DNA of 64,000 nt, taken from Pseudolysinimonas_A sp039912695. GTDB lineage: Bacteria; Actinomycetota; Actinomycetes; Actinomycetales; Microbacteriaceae. This document shows, piece after piece, positions 32,420 through 41,579 of the stretch. The position numbers and the translations under genes are program-made. How positions within the stretch are numbered: the stretch's first letter is position 1; each line of letters starts with the position of its first letter. The notes beneath the pieces are model-generated. The model was not told where the DNA came from, did no database searches, and saw only the letters and a program-made list of their open reading frames with translations. The stretch covers positions 1 through 64,000 of the forward strand of contig NZ_JBDSPJ010000022.1 in the NCBI RefSeq assembly GCF_039912695.1. The letters run 5' to 3'.

Positions 32420-33567
32420 GCGGTGATGACTTCGGGCTTCCCCAATTCGCCGGCCGGCATTTCAGCCGCGAGACGGTTCGCCTCTTCGATCAGAGTCGCG
32501 ACGATCTCGGATTCCGGAACGGTCTTGATGACTTCACCCCTCACGAAGATCTGACCCTTGCCGTTACCCGAGGCGACGCCCAGGTCGGCCTCGCGGGCCT
32601 CCCCTGGGCCGTTCACGACGCACCCCATCACGGCGACACGCAGCGGCACGGTCATGCCCTCAAGACCTGCGGTGACGTCGTTGGCGAGGGTGTAAACATC
32701 CACCTGCGCACGTCCGCACGACGGGCAGGAGACGATCTCGAGTTTGCGTTCGCGGAGGTTGAGCGACTGCAGAATCTGCAGACCGACCTTCACCTCCTGT
32801 GCGGGAGGGGCCGAGAGTGAGACCCGGATGGTGTCGCCGATCCCCTCAGCGAGCAGGATGCCGAAAGCGGTCGCGCTCTTGATCGTGCCCTGGAACTCGG
32901 GCCCGGCCTCGGTCACTCCGAGGTGCAGGGGCCAGTCCCCCGCCGCGGCGAGCAGTCGGTAGGCCTTCACCATGATCACCGGGTCGTTGTGCTTGACCGA
33001 GATCTTGAAATCGTGGAAGTCGTGCTCCTCGAACAGACTCGCCTCCCACAGGGCGCTCTCCACGAGTGCCTCGGGGGTCGCCTTGCCGTATTTCGCCATG
33101 ATCGACGGTTCGAGCGAGCCCGCATTCACGCCGATCCGAATCGACACCCCGGCATCTTTCGCGGCCTTCGCAATCGCGCCGACCTGGTCGTCGAACTTGC
33201 GGATGTTGCCGGGGTTGACCCGAACCGCCGCGCACCCGGCGTCGATCGCCTGGAAGACGTACTTCGGCTGAAAGTGGATGTCGGCGATGACCGGGATCTG
33301 GCTCTTCTTAGCGATGATGTGCAGCACATCGGCGTCATCTTGGCTCGGCACCGCAACGCGCACGATGTCACAGCCGGATGCCGTCAGCTCGGCGATCTGC
33401 TGAAGCGTCGCGTTGATGTTCGTCGTCGGTGTCGTGCACATCGACTGCACGCTCACCTGCGCGTCGCCGCCGACCAACACCTTGCCGACCTTGATCTGGC
33501 GCGACTTACGACGAGGGGCGAGGGTTTCGGGGGCCGGCTTGGGCATCCCGAGGTTGATCGCAGGCAC
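32416..33567 (-). CDS. ispG: 4-hydroxy-3-methylbut-2-en-1-yl diphosphate synthase IspG
   Basis: A 383-residue MEP-pathway enzyme. The TIM-barrel part begins RKSRQIKVGKVLVGGDAQVSVQSM by motif, and the 4Fe-4S part has CPSCGR, MGCVVNGPGEA with the third Cys and the fourth ligand Glu. Located near dxr (36025) and rseP, the usual bacterial neighbourhood. GTG 33567 with TAGGCT 7 nt upstream; the alternative ATG seven codons on lacks such a site. Confidence 0.97.
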   Translation of the reverse strand: MPAINLGMPKPAPETLAPRRKSRQIKVGKVLVGGDAQVSVQSMCTTPTTNINATLQQIAELTASGCDIVRVAVPSQDDADVLHIIAKKSQIPVIADIHFQPKYVFQAIDAGCAAVRVNPGNIRKFDDQVGAIAKAAKDAGVSIRIGVNAGSLEPSIMAKYGKATPEALVESALWEASLFEEHDFHDFKISVKHNDPVIMVKAYRLLAAAGDWPLHLGVTEAGPEFQGTIKSATAFGILLAEGIGDTIRVSLSAPPAQEVKVGLQILQSLNLRERKLEIVSCPSCGRAQVDVYTLANDVTAGLEGMTVPLRVAVMGCVVNGPGEAREADLGVASGNGKGQIFVRGEVIKTVPESEIVATLIEEANRLAAEMPAGELGKPEVITA

Positions 33568-33574
33568 GGGCTTC

Positions 33575-33580
33575 AGCCTA
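33575..33580 (-). promoter_or_regulatory. -10 element of ispG (leaderless)
   Basis: TAGGCT on the minus strand ends 7 nt before GTG 33567, within the 19-bp spacer to rseP. Confidence 0.55.
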
Positions 33581-33586
33581 CGCGGG

Positions 33587-34939
33587 CTAGAACAAACTGA
33601 CCGGGTTGACGATATCGGCGAAGACCACGAAAACCGTGAGCACCAGGAGCACGCTCGAAATCGCCATCGTCAACGGGATCAGCTTCGCGACATCCACCGG
33701 TCCCGGATCGGGACGCTTGAACCATTTCGCGAACCGTCGCCGGATTGCTTCCCAGAGCGCCCCCGCGACGTGCCCGCCGTCCAGCGGCAGCAACGGCACG
33801 AGGTTGAACAGGAAGAGTGCGAGGTTAAGACTGCCGAGCAGACCGATCAGGCTCGAGGCGCGATCCGCGACCGGAAGGGTGTCGAGACTGGTGATCTCGC
33901 CAGCTAGGCGGCCAATGCCGACCACCCCGATGATGCCGTTCGGGTCGCGCGGTGTGCCGCCGAAGGTCGATTGCGCGAGTTCGACGACGCGTCCGGGGAG
34001 GGTGATGATCGAGTAGCCGATTCGGCGAGCGCTGTCGAGCACGAACCCCGGAACTTCGGTGACAGGCCGCTGCACGTTCTGTACCGCATACCCGATTCCG
34101 ATGAATCCGACCTTGTGCGTGACGATCACGCCGTCGGCGTCGGTGACGGGCTTGTTGTCGGCATCGACGACCGGCCGGTCGGTCAGCAACGGCGTGATGG
34201 TGAGGGTGAGGTCCTTGCCGCCGCGCACGATCGCGAAGGTCAGGGGCGTGCCTGCGGCCGACGCGATGATCGGCGACGCGTCGGCCGGACCCGAAACCGG
34301 CGTGCCGTTGATCGACACGATGCGGTCACCGGGCACGAGGCCTGCCGCCGCGGCCGGCGACGCGGGGTCGGCAGCCGTGCACTCGGTCTGCGTACTGGTC
34401 GCGGCGACGACGCACTGGTAGACGGTGCCGACGGTCGATGTTGACTGCGGCAGACCGAAGCCGACGAGCACGATGCCGAAAAACACGAACGCGAGGATCA
34501 GGTTCATGAACGGCCCACCGAGCATGATGATGATGCGCTTCCACCACGGAAGTTTGTAGAAGAGTCGGTCTCGTTGGCCCGCTGGAATCCCCTCGATCCC
34601 GGCTTCCTTCGAGGTCTCCAGCGAGGCGTCGCGCGCGTCCTGAACGAGTGTGTCGAAGAATCCGGTGGATGCCGTGCGCGGCTTCTCACCGGCACGAGCG
34701 GGAGGAAACATCCCGGCCATCGAGATGTAGCCGCCGAGCGGGATCGCCTTGAACCCGTACTGCGTCTCGCCGACCTTCTTTGAAAAGACCGTCGGACCGA
34801 AGCCGATCATGTATTGCCCGACCCGCACCCCGAACCGCTTGGCGGGAATCAGGTGTCCGACTTCATGCAGTCCGATCGAGATGACGAGGCCCACCACGAT
34901 GATGACCACACCGAGCACATAGAGCAGCGCGGATTCCAC
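33587..34939 (-). CDS. rseP: Site-2 intramembrane metalloprotease RseP/Rip1 family
   Basis: A 450-residue M50 protease. The zinc site GLHEVGHL (about 24-31) lies in the first helix; a PDZ domain covers about 190-260 (GLVPGDRIVSINGTPV); the second active-site motif LVPLLPLDGGHV is in a late helix. Such proteases cut membrane anti-sigma factors and other single-pass proteins (Rip1 in mycobacteria). GTG start, TACCCT 6 nt upstream (leaderless). Confidence 0.95.
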   Translation of the reverse strand: MESALLYVLGVVIIVVGLVISIGLHEVGHLIPAKRFGVRVGQYMIGFGPTVFSKKVGETQYGFKAIPLGGYISMAGMFPPARAGEKPRTASTGFFDTLVQDARDASLETSKEAGIEGIPAGQRDRLFYKLPWWKRIIIMLGGPFMNLILAFVFFGIVLVGFGLPQSTSTVGTVYQCVVAATSTQTECTAADPASPAAAAGLVPGDRIVSINGTPVSGPADASPIIASAAGTPLTFAIVRGGKDLTLTITPLLTDRPVVDADNKPVTDADGVIVTHKVGFIGIGYAVQNVQRPVTEVPGFVLDSARRIGYSIITLPGRVVELAQSTFGGTPRDPNGIIGVVGIGRLAGEITSLDTLPVADRASSLIGLLGSLNLALFLFNLVPLLPLDGGHVAGALWEAIRRRFAKWFKRPDPGPVDVAKLIPLTMAISSVLLVLTVFVVFADIVNPVSLF

Positions 34940-34945
34940 GGGCTC

Positions 34946-34951
34946 AGGGTA
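34946..34951 (-). promoter_or_regulatory. -10 element of rseP (leaderless)
   Basis: TACCCT on the minus strand ends 6 nt before GTG 34939 in the 36-bp spacer downstream of the DUF2330 gene. Confidence 0.5.
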
Positions 34952-34975
34952 CGGCAGCGTTCCTGTGAAACCTGT

Positions 34976-36028
34976 TTAGGAATGCTTGGTGTTGACCATT
35001 CCGACGACGAGCAACACGGCGAGCACCAGGATCCCACCGAGCGCGATGAGCAACCAGCCCAGCGGGATGCCGAAGATCCCGAGCGGCACCGACACGTGGA
35101 CCTCGGTGCCGAAGGTGGCATCCGTCGTGTCGTCGGTAAAGGTGAGGTCCCCCGTGATCTGCGAGCCGGGGTCCGGGAAGAACAGGTCGAACACCGTGAG
35201 GAAGTCACCGAAGTGGCCGACCTCGGTACCGGTGACCGGAGCGGCCCAGGTCACCGAGGCCGTGTCAACAGGGTGGTGATCGTCGAACGCCACGACTTGA
35301 CGGTGGTCGTCGACGACGTACAGGCGCACAGTCTGCGGGTCGGTGGCGGCCCGCGAGAGTTCGAGCGGGTAGACCAGAGTGTCGCTGTCAAAGGTGAAGC
35401 GGATCGGGTCGAGGTCGCCCTCGAGCGGTGCTTCCCCGGTCAATTTCATCGCGACGAAATACCAGCCGCGCTCGACGTACGACCCGAGCAGAGCCGACAC
35501 GGCATCCGGGAGCACAAAATTGTTGTCGGCAAGCCAGGTGCTGAGCGCACCCGCGTCGTCGGCGGCGAGGGTGACCGCCCGGATCGGGCCGAGGTCGACG
35601 TCAGCCAAGACCTGTGGAGCGCCGCCCGCAGGTGCCCCATACCCGTCGCCTCTCGTGGTCCATGGGTCGTAGTCCTCGACGCGGGTGGGCGTGGTCACCC
35701 GGTCGAGTGCCTCGAAGTCGGCACGGTCGCCGAGCGTCACCGTCGCGGGCGTCGGCGTCGGAAAAATCAGCCCGGTCTGGGTGTCGGTGCTCAGCATCCC
35801 GAGCAGCAGATCGATCTGCTCAACCCCGCCGGCGCGCGACACGATCGCGTGCTCCTCGTTGACCGCGACCTGAGATCCGGGCGACGGCGCCACACCGCCA
35901 CAGGCGCACGCGGCCGCAGGAACCGCGGGGAGCGCGGCGAGAAGCAGGCCCAGGGCGCAGCCGATCACGACGGAGATGGCGCCGGCGCGACGCCGTCGGG
36001 TGGGCGACCCGTCGAGTGGAGGGCTCAT
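34976..36028 (-). CDS. DUF2330 membrane-anchored secreted protein
   Basis: A 350-residue protein. The signal peptide ends near the family hallmark AACACGG (about 38-46), and a large extracellular domain is followed by a C-terminal membrane helix (about 322-345) and short tail. DUF2330 has no known function. The ATG overlaps the dxr stop by 4 nt, so it is co-translated with dxr. Confidence 0.82.
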   Translation of the reverse strand: MSPPLDGSPTRRRRAGAISVVIGCALGLLLAALPAVPAAACACGGVAPSPGSQVAVNEEHAIVSRAGGVEQIDLLLGMLSTDTQTGLIFPTPTPATVTLGDRADFEALDRVTTPTRVEDYDPWTTRGDGYGAPAGGAPQVLADVDLGPIRAVTLAADDAGALSTWLADNNFVLPDAVSALLGSYVERGWYFVAMKLTGEAPLEGDLDPIRFTFDSDTLVYPLELSRAATDPQTVRLYVVDDHRQVVAFDDHHPVDTASVTWAAPVTGTEVGHFGDFLTVFDLFFPDPGSQITGDLTFTDDTTDATFGTEVHVSVPLGIFGIPLGWLLIALGGILVLAVLLVVGMVNTKHS

Positions 36029-37101
36029 GCAGCCAGGATGCCATCTGCGGTCGCGCGCGCCCAGCGTTCGGCGTCGAGAACGCCCTCGAGAGTCATCTCT
36101 CCCGGTTCATGAGCATCGACCACCCGGGCGATCGTGTCGACGATGTTGAGATAGCCAATTCGCCCCGCGTGGAACGCGTCCACCGCCTGCTCGTTGGCGG
36201 CATTGAAGACTGCGGGATAGGTCGCGCCCGCCATGCCGACGCGCTTCGCGAGGGCGACCGCCGGAAACGCTTGCTCGTCAAGGGGTTCGAAGGTCCAGGA
36301 CTGGGCGTGTGACCAGTCCAGCGGCGCGCCAACCCCCGGTACGCGATCGGGCCACGACAGACCGAGAGAGATCGGCAGGCGCATGTCGGGCGGCGATGCC
36401 TGAGCGATCGTCGAGCCGTCGACGAACTCAACCATCGAGTGCACGATCGACTGCGGATGGATGACCACATCGATCCGCTCGTACGGAACGTCGAACAGCA
36501 GGTGGGCCTCGATCACCTCGAGCCCTTTGTTGACCAAGGTCGCCGAATTCGTGGTGACGACTCGACCCATGTTCCAGGTGGGGTGGGCCAGGGCCTCGTC
36601 CGGAGTGACCGCGCCCAGCTCGGAGCGACTGCGCCCGCGGAACGGTCCGCCCGACGCGGTCAGCACCAGCCGCCGCACCTCCGCCGCTGTGCCCGACCGC
36701 AGTGCCTGGGCGATCGCAGAGTGCTCGGAGTCCACCGGCACGATCTGGCCGGGCTTCGCGGAGGCGCGCACGAGGTCGCCTCCGACAATGAGACTCTCCT
36801 TGTTCGCGAGCGCGAGGATCGCGCCGGTCTCAAGAGCAGCGAGGGTCGCCGCGAGCGCAACCGACCCGGTAATGCCGTTCAGGATGACATCCGCCGGGGT
36901 ATCGCGGATCAAGTGCACGGTTTCGTCGATACCCAACGCGAGACGTGTCACACCCGTCGCGACGCCCTGCGCCTCGAGCGTGACGCGGTCAGATCCCGCG
37001 GCGAGACCGACGAGTTCGAACAGCTCGGGGTTCGCCGCAATGACCTCGAGTGCCTGGGTGCCGATCGATCCGGTGGAACCGAGGACGAGGACGCGACGCA
37101 T
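36025..37101 (-). CDS. dxr: 1-deoxy-D-xylulose-5-phosphate reductoisomerase
   Basis: A 358-residue NADPH-dependent enzyme of the MEP isoprenoid pathway. It has the Rossmann motif LGSTGSIGTQAL at the start, the ILNGITGSVALAATLAAL and NKESLIVGG segments, VDSEHSAIAQAL, the loop TASGGPFRG and NEQAVDAFHAGRIGY near the C-terminus. TAAAAT ends 6 nt before the ATG, the closest to consensus in the window, so it probably drives a leaderless dxr-DUF2330 message. Confidence 0.97.
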   Translation of the reverse strand: MRRVLVLGSTGSIGTQALEVIAANPELFELVGLAAGSDRVTLEAQGVATGVTRLALGIDETVHLIRDTPADVILNGITGSVALAATLAALETGAILALANKESLIVGGDLVRASAKPGQIVPVDSEHSAIAQALRSGTAAEVRRLVLTASGGPFRGRSRSELGAVTPDEALAHPTWNMGRVVTTNSATLVNKGLEVIEAHLLFDVPYERIDVVIHPQSIVHSMVEFVDGSTIAQASPPDMRLPISLGLSWPDRVPGVGAPLDWSHAQSWTFEPLDEQAFPAVALAKRVGMAGATYPAVFNAANEQAVDAFHAGRIGYLNIVDTIARVVDAHEPGEMTLEGVLDAERWARATADGILAA

Positions 37102-37107
37102 GCCCCG

Positions 37108-37113
37108 ATTTTA
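37108..37113 (-). promoter_or_regulatory. -10 element of dxr (leaderless)
   Basis: TAAAAT on the minus strand ends 6 nt before ATG 37101, in the 21-bp spacer after the FKBP lipoprotein gene. Confidence 0.65.
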
Positions 37114-37122
37114 GGGGAGCCC

Positions 37123-38100
37123 TTACCCCTTGGTCGCCTGGATGTCGATCAGGAACACCAGCGTGAAACCGGCCAACGCGTTCGTGCTGCTTCCGGCGAG
37201 GCCGTAGCCGAGCGCCGGGGGCATCGTCACTAGGACGCGCGAGCCGACCTTCTGGCCGATCAGCGCGGCCGCGAAGCCATCCACAACTTTGGTCACCGAG
37301 AAGGTGGCCGGCGACTTGCTGAAGCTCTCGTCGAAGACCTGACCGTCTTCCCATTTCATGCCCAAGTAGTTCACGGTCACCGAATCGGTGGGTCCGACCA
37401 CAGCGCCGTCGCCCTGCGTCAGCACGGCGAGTTCGAGATCGGCCTTCGGTGCGGTTGCGGGCAGAGTCAGCACGGGAGCCGTTGCCGAACCGCCAATCGT
37501 CGGAAGGTCGGTCGTCCAGACGGCGGGTGAGAGGTCGTTGACGACGTCAGCCACAAAGACGATCGAGTCGTCCGCGCCAACGCCGGAGTCAGTGGCGTCC
37601 GAGCCGAAGCCTTCGGCAGGAGGGATGACGCCGACCACGCGGCTGCCGGGACCCACACAGGCAAGTGTGCGCACGAAACCGGCGCGCAACGTGTCGAGTG
37701 AGGCGCGGAACTGGGTCAACGCCGTGCCGTCATAGCCGCCGGCGTCGATGGTGGCGCCGGTCGTGCCGTTGATCAGCGTGTACGCGACCTCAACGTTGGC
37801 TCCGGGGGCCACCGTCTTGCCGCCATCGATGACGATCGTGCGCTGGGTCGTGTCGACGGTGAGTGGAGTCGCGAAGGTGACGTTCGGCGCACTGCCGAAG
37901 GCGCCGGTCACCGTAACGGCGTCGACTCCTGCACCACCCGCCGTGTCGCAGATATCAGCGGTGGCGACTGACGTCGTCGTCGGGGTCGCCGACCCGGCGG
38001 GTGCCGGGGTACCCGCGCAGCCGGCCAGCACGAGCGCGGCGGCAAGGGTGAAGGACGCGATCGGAAGACGGCGAAGGAGGCGGTGATTGAGTGGACGCAC
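37123..38100 (-). CDS. FKBP-type peptidyl-prolyl isomerase lipoprotein
   Basis: A 325-residue exported protein with lipobox VLAGCAG (Cys near 28). There are two FKBP-like halves: a diverged one at about 60-180 and a canonical C-terminal one (VTVNYLGMKWEDGQVFDESF, with the conserved Tyr, Asp and Phe, and PPALGYGL) at about 225-322. It should assist folding of secreted proteins. GTG start with TACGGT 7 nt upstream. A tandem paralogue lies upstream at 38125-39105. Confidence 0.9.
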   Translation of the reverse strand: MRPLNHRLLRRLPIASFTLAAALVLAGCAGTPAPAGSATPTTTSVATADICDTAGGAGVDAVTVTGAFGSAPNVTFATPLTVDTTQRTIVIDGGKTVAPGANVEVAYTLINGTTGATIDAGGYDGTALTQFRASLDTLRAGFVRTLACVGPGSRVVGVIPPAEGFGSDATDSGVGADDSIVFVADVVNDLSPAVWTTDLPTIGGSATAPVLTLPATAPKADLELAVLTQGDGAVVGPTDSVTVNYLGMKWEDGQVFDESFSKSPATFSVTKVVDGFAAALIGQKVGSRVLVTMPPALGYGLAGSSTNALAGFTLVFLIDIQATKG

Positions 38101-38107
38101 GAGAGCT

Positions 38108-38113
38108 ACCGTA
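38108..38113 (-). promoter_or_regulatory. -10 element of the first FKBP gene (leaderless)
   Basis: TACGGT on the minus strand ends 7 nt before GTG 38100, in the 24-bp spacer between the tandem FKBP genes. Confidence 0.45.
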
Positions 38114-38124
38114 TCCGGGCGCAG

Positions 38125-39105
38125 TTATGGGATTGCTGTGACCGCGAGGATGTCGACGACGTAGACAACCGTGTCGGTACCGAGTACTCCCGCCGCGGGA
38201 TCGCCGATCGCGCCGAACCCGTCGACCGGCGGGCAGATCACGATCAGCCGGGAGCCAACGGTGCTGCCGATGATGGCCGAGGTGACCCCGGGCACGACAC
38301 TGAGCAGCGACCGCGGTGCGTCGCCCCAGGTCTGGTCGAAGACCGCACCGGTACGCCAGTTGACAGCCTCGAACTGGATGAGAAACTCATCGGTCGCAGC
38401 CACGACCGTGCCCGGCCCGACGATGAGGGTCGCGACCTGCCGAGTCGCCGGCGGATCCACCGCCGGAATGCCGACCGTCGGCCGCCCCGCGGTGTCGAAG
38501 TCGAGTCGGAGGCTCGGGAACCCGTCGGGCAGCGCCTGGGGTGTTCCACTCGCGTGCAGAAGGATGACGGCGATCACGTCGACCACAAACACGACGTCGT
38601 CGTCGGGGCCGATCGCGAGGTCGGGTTGCCCTGCCGTCCCGTACGCCTCGTCGGACGGGACGACCCCCACCACGCGGCTGCCGACGGTCGAGCACAGGAC
38701 CGTGTCGAGCAAACCCGGTTGCATCGAACCCGGGTCGAGCAGCGTGCGTGCGACGGCAGTTCCCGGGGCTTGATCCCCCGTGGTCGCGTTCAGGATCGTG
38801 ACCGCCAACTGAACGTAGTCGCCGCGCTGCACGACATCCCCGGGGCCCGTGCTCAGGACGGTGCGCTGCACCGTGTCGACGTCGAACGGCCCGTTCGCGG
38901 TAATCTTCGGGGCCTCGCCGAGCGCACCCGTGGCCGTGACAGCATCCGACGCGGCACCCGGGGCAGCGCACTCAGCTTTCGGCGTCGCGGTCGGCGTTGG
39001 CGAATCGATACTCACCGGATGCGCGGCGCAGCCAACGAGCGCGCCGCCGACCAGGATGAGAGCCGTCGTGAGCGCCAGAATCGGGATGGACGTGAGTCGG
39101 TGCAT
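38125..39105 (-). CDS. Diverged FKBP-like lipoprotein (tandem paralogue)
   Basis: A 326-residue lipoprotein with lipobox LVGCAA (Cys near 26), the same two-half layout as its neighbour and the same VGSRVVGVVPSDEAYG/PPxEGFG type segments. The C-terminal FKBP-like part keeps the Asp of VFDQTW but has IQFEAVNW for the canonical VxYxGxxW and FGAIGD for YG, so isomerase activity is doubtful. ATG 39105 has GGGAG upstream; the frame is open to 39291 but would overlap gabT. Confidence 0.85.
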   Translation of the reverse strand: MHRLTSIPILALTTALILVGGALVGCAAHPVSIDSPTPTATPKAECAAPGAASDAVTATGALGEAPKITANGPFDVDTVQRTVLSTGPGDVVQRGDYVQLAVTILNATTGDQAPGTAVARTLLDPGSMQPGLLDTVLCSTVGSRVVGVVPSDEAYGTAGQPDLAIGPDDDVVFVVDVIAVILLHASGTPQALPDGFPSLRLDFDTAGRPTVGIPAVDPPATRQVATLIVGPGTVVAATDEFLIQFEAVNWRTGAVFDQTWGDAPRSLLSVVPGVTSAIIGSTVGSRLIVICPPVDGFGAIGDPAAGVLGTDTVVYVVDILAVTAIP

Positions 39106-39144
39106 GGCGCTCCCATTTTCACCGACGCGCCGATCCGGCGGTCG

Positions 39145-39150
39145 TAGGCT
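39145..39150 (+). promoter_or_regulatory. -10 element of the first gabT-like gene (leaderless)
   Basis: TAGGCT ends 6 nt before ATG 39157, in the 51-bp divergent spacer with the FKBP-like gene. Confidence 0.6.
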
Positions 39151-39156
39151 GAAGGC

Positions 39157-40482
39157 ATGGAATTCAGCGTGCCGCAGGAGCGCAAGCTCGTGACCGAACT
39201 CCCGGGACCGAACTCTGTGGCCCTCCAGGAGCGCCGCGTGAAGAGCGTGTCGCGCGGTGCCGGGACGCTCGCGAACATCTACATGGACCACGGTTCAGGC
39301 GCCATTTTGGTGGATGTTGACGGCAACCAGCTGATCGATCTGGGCTGCGGCATCGGCGTGACGACGATCGGGCACGCGCATCCCGACGTCGCCGCCGCGG
39401 CGGCCGCCCAGGCGTCGAAACTCACGCACACTCTGTTCACCGTGACCCCGTATGAGAACTACGTGAGGGTCGCTGAAAAGTTGCAGCAGATCACTCCGGG
39501 TGACTTCGAGAAGCACTCGATTTTGGTGAACTCGGGCGCCGAAGCGGTGGAAAATGCCGTCAAGATCGCGCGCAAGTACACCGGTCGTCGTGCAATCGTC
39601 ACCCTCGACCACGCCTTTCACGGCCGCACCAATCTGACGATGGCGATGACCTACCGCCCGTGGCCGGAGCGCGCCGGCATGGGTCCATTCCCGGGCGAGA
39701 TCTACTCGGTGCCGATCTCGTACCCCTACCGCGACGGGCTGTCGGGCGAAGAAGCCGCGGCCAAGACGATCGACTACATCGTCACCCACATCGGCGCGAC
39801 CGAAGTGGCCGCCTTCTTCGCCGAGCCGATCCAGGGTGATGGGGGCATCATCATCCCGGCCCCCGGATTCTTCTCGACGATCAAGGCGTTCTGCGAGGAG
39901 AACGGCATCGTGTTCGTCGCTGACGAGATCCAGGCGGGCATCGGGCGCACCGGCACGTGGTACTCGATCGAGCACCACGGTGTCGTACCCGACCTGATCA
40001 CGAGCGCCAAAGGCATCGCCGGCGGCTTCCCGCTCGCCGCCGTCACCGGCAGGGCCGAAATCATGGATGCCGTGCAGCCCGGCGGAATCGGCGGCACCTT
40101 CGGCGGCAACCCGGTCTCGACCGCGGCCGCACTCGCGGTGTTCGAGGTCATTGAGCGCGACAACTTGCTCGGTGAAGCGCAGCGGGTCGAGAAGGCACTC
40201 CTCGCGCGGATCGGCGACTGGGCGCAGAAGTTCCCCGTGGTCGGAGACGTACGCGGTAAGGGTGCGATGTTCGGCGTCGAACTGGTCAAGCCCGGCACCA
40301 AGGAACCCAACCCGGAAGCCCTCACGGCAGTGCTGAAACACGCCACCACCAACGGCGTCATCCCCCTCGACGCCGGATCGTGGGACTCGGTGCTGCGCAT
40401 CATGCCGAGCGTCGTCATCAGTGAGGAACTGATCGATGACGCCGCGGGAGTCATCGAAGACGCTCTCGCGAGGGCGAGTTAG
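39157..40482 (+). CDS. gabT: 4-aminobutyrate aminotransferase-like protein 1
   Basis: A 441-residue class III PLP aminotransferase. Motifs: LVNSGAEAVENAVKIARKYTGR, HGRTNLTMAMT, the cofactor-binding Asp in FVADEIQAGIGRTG and the PLP Lys in SAKGIAGGFPL; GGTFGGNPVS follows. It should move the amino group of GABA or a related omega-amino acid to 2-oxoglutarate. A close paralogue is at 43296. The PotABCD importer further along makes polyamine or GABA catabolism likely. No semialdehyde dehydrogenase (gabD) is in the window. Confidence 0.9.
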   Translation: MEFSVPQERKLVTELPGPNSVALQERRVKSVSRGAGTLANIYMDHGSGAILVDVDGNQLIDLGCGIGVTTIGHAHPDVAAAAAAQASKLTHTLFTVTPYENYVRVAEKLQQITPGDFEKHSILVNSGAEAVENAVKIARKYTGRRAIVTLDHAFHGRTNLTMAMTYRPWPERAGMGPFPGEIYSVPISYPYRDGLSGEEAAAKTIDYIVTHIGATEVAAFFAEPIQGDGGIIIPAPGFFSTIKAFCEENGIVFVADEIQAGIGRTGTWYSIEHHGVVPDLITSAKGIAGGFPLAAVTGRAEIMDAVQPGGIGGTFGGNPVSTAAALAVFEVIERDNLLGEAQRVEKALLARIGDWAQKFPVVGDVRGKGAMFGVELVKPGTKEPNPEALTAVLKHATTNGVIPLDAGSWDSVLRIMPSVVISEELIDDAAGVIEDALARAS

Positions 40483-40484
40483 CC

Positions 40485-41579
40485 ATGCTGCCGCCGCCCG
40501 TTGGTCCGGCAATCGATACGACTCCGCCGAGCCACCCAGCGCCACCCTCGGCTGCCACGCCGCTGGCCTCCGCAGATCCCGTCCACGACGCGCGACCGCG
40601 CCGCCGCATCCCGATCTGGCCGTTTCTGCTGGGCGCAATGGCGTTTGCGGTACTGGGTGGCATGGTGGCGGCCGTGCTCGCGGTCACGCCGGACCGCATC
40701 CAGTGGTTCCACGACTCTTACGTTGCGTGGGCGCAACCGATCCCGGCGGATGTTGCGGCGATCGCCGACGAGACCGGGATGAGTCCGGAGGGCGAACTGA
40801 TCTTCCGAGCCTCAACGCCCGATGTCGAGGAAGGAACCGAGTTCAATGCCAACTGCTCGGTCGAGGGCGGCGCGGTACTCGGCTGCTACTACCAGGGCAA
40901 CATTTTCATCTACCACGTGACCGATGCGCGGCTCGCGGGAACCGCAGAGGTGACCGGCGCCCACGAGATGCTGCACGCCGCCTACGAGCGACTCTCGGAC
41001 TCCGAACGTGCGGCGGTCGACAAGCTTGTCGCCGCGCGGGTCGCCGAAATTCCCGCCGACGATCCGGTCTACCAAGATATGGCGCTCTACCCCGACGACC
41101 AGCTCGCCAGCGAGTGGCATTCACGACTGGGGACTGAGTTCGCCGACCTCTCCCCCGACCTCGAGGCGCATTACGCGCTCTACTTCGACGACCGCACCAA
41201 GGTCGTCGCGCTCAATGTGAAGTCGACAGCGGCCTTCCGCGAACTCCAGGCGAAGATCGACGCCCTCGTCACCGAGATCGACGCGTCGGCTCCTCAGCTC
41301 GACGCGCGGATCGCGGCCTACGAGGCGAAGCTGGATGCCTTCAACTCCGACGTGACCGCGTACAACAATCGGGTCTTCGACAGTCAAGAAGAGGCCACCC
41401 GCCAATACAACGCGCTCAACCATCGCGGCGCCGCACTCGACGCGGAGTATGCGACGCTCGACACCGACATCCAGCACTACAACTCGCTGGTGGATCAACT
41501 CACGACGCTCGACTCCGACTACGCCGACCTGTACAGCGCCCTCGACCCGAGCGACGATCCCGAAACCATCACGCCGTAG
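40485..41579 (+). CDS. Membrane-anchored protein with HExxH zincin motif
   Basis: A 364-residue protein starting 2 nt after the gabT stop. A Pro-rich cytoplasmic tail (1-40) is followed by a membrane helix (about 43-67), then an extracellular domain with a Cys pair (NCSV...GCYY, about 124 and 134), the zinc-protease motif HEMLH (160-164) and SEWHSRLGTEF (Glu210 a possible third ligand). The last 110 residues form a predicted coiled coil. I do not recognise the family; metallopeptidase activity is inferred from HExxH only. Confidence 0.75.
   Translation: MLPPPVGPAIDTTPPSHPAPPSAATPLASADPVHDARPRRRIPIWPFLLGAMAFAVLGGMVAAVLAVTPDRIQWFHDSYVAWAQPIPADVAAIADETGMSPEGELIFRASTPDVEEGTEFNANCSVEGGAVLGCYYQGNIFIYHVTDARLAGTAEVTGAHEMLHAAYERLSDSERAAVDKLVAARVAEIPADDPVYQDMALYPDDQLASEWHSRLGTEFADLSPDLEAHYALYFDDRTKVVALNVKSTAAFRELQAKIDALVTEIDASAPQLDARIAAYEAKLDAFNSDVTAYNNRVFDSQEEATRQYNALNHRGAALDAEYATLDTDIQHYNSLVDQLTTLDSDYADLYSALDPSDDPETITP

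Noticed and set aside
34814..36112. Plus-strand open frame of 432 codons
   Set aside because: Antisense to rseP and the DUF2330 gene; crosses their junction and has no recognisable domain.
39295..40638. Minus-strand open frame of 447 codons
   Set aside because: Antisense to the first gabT gene, which has a complete PLP enzyme sequence.
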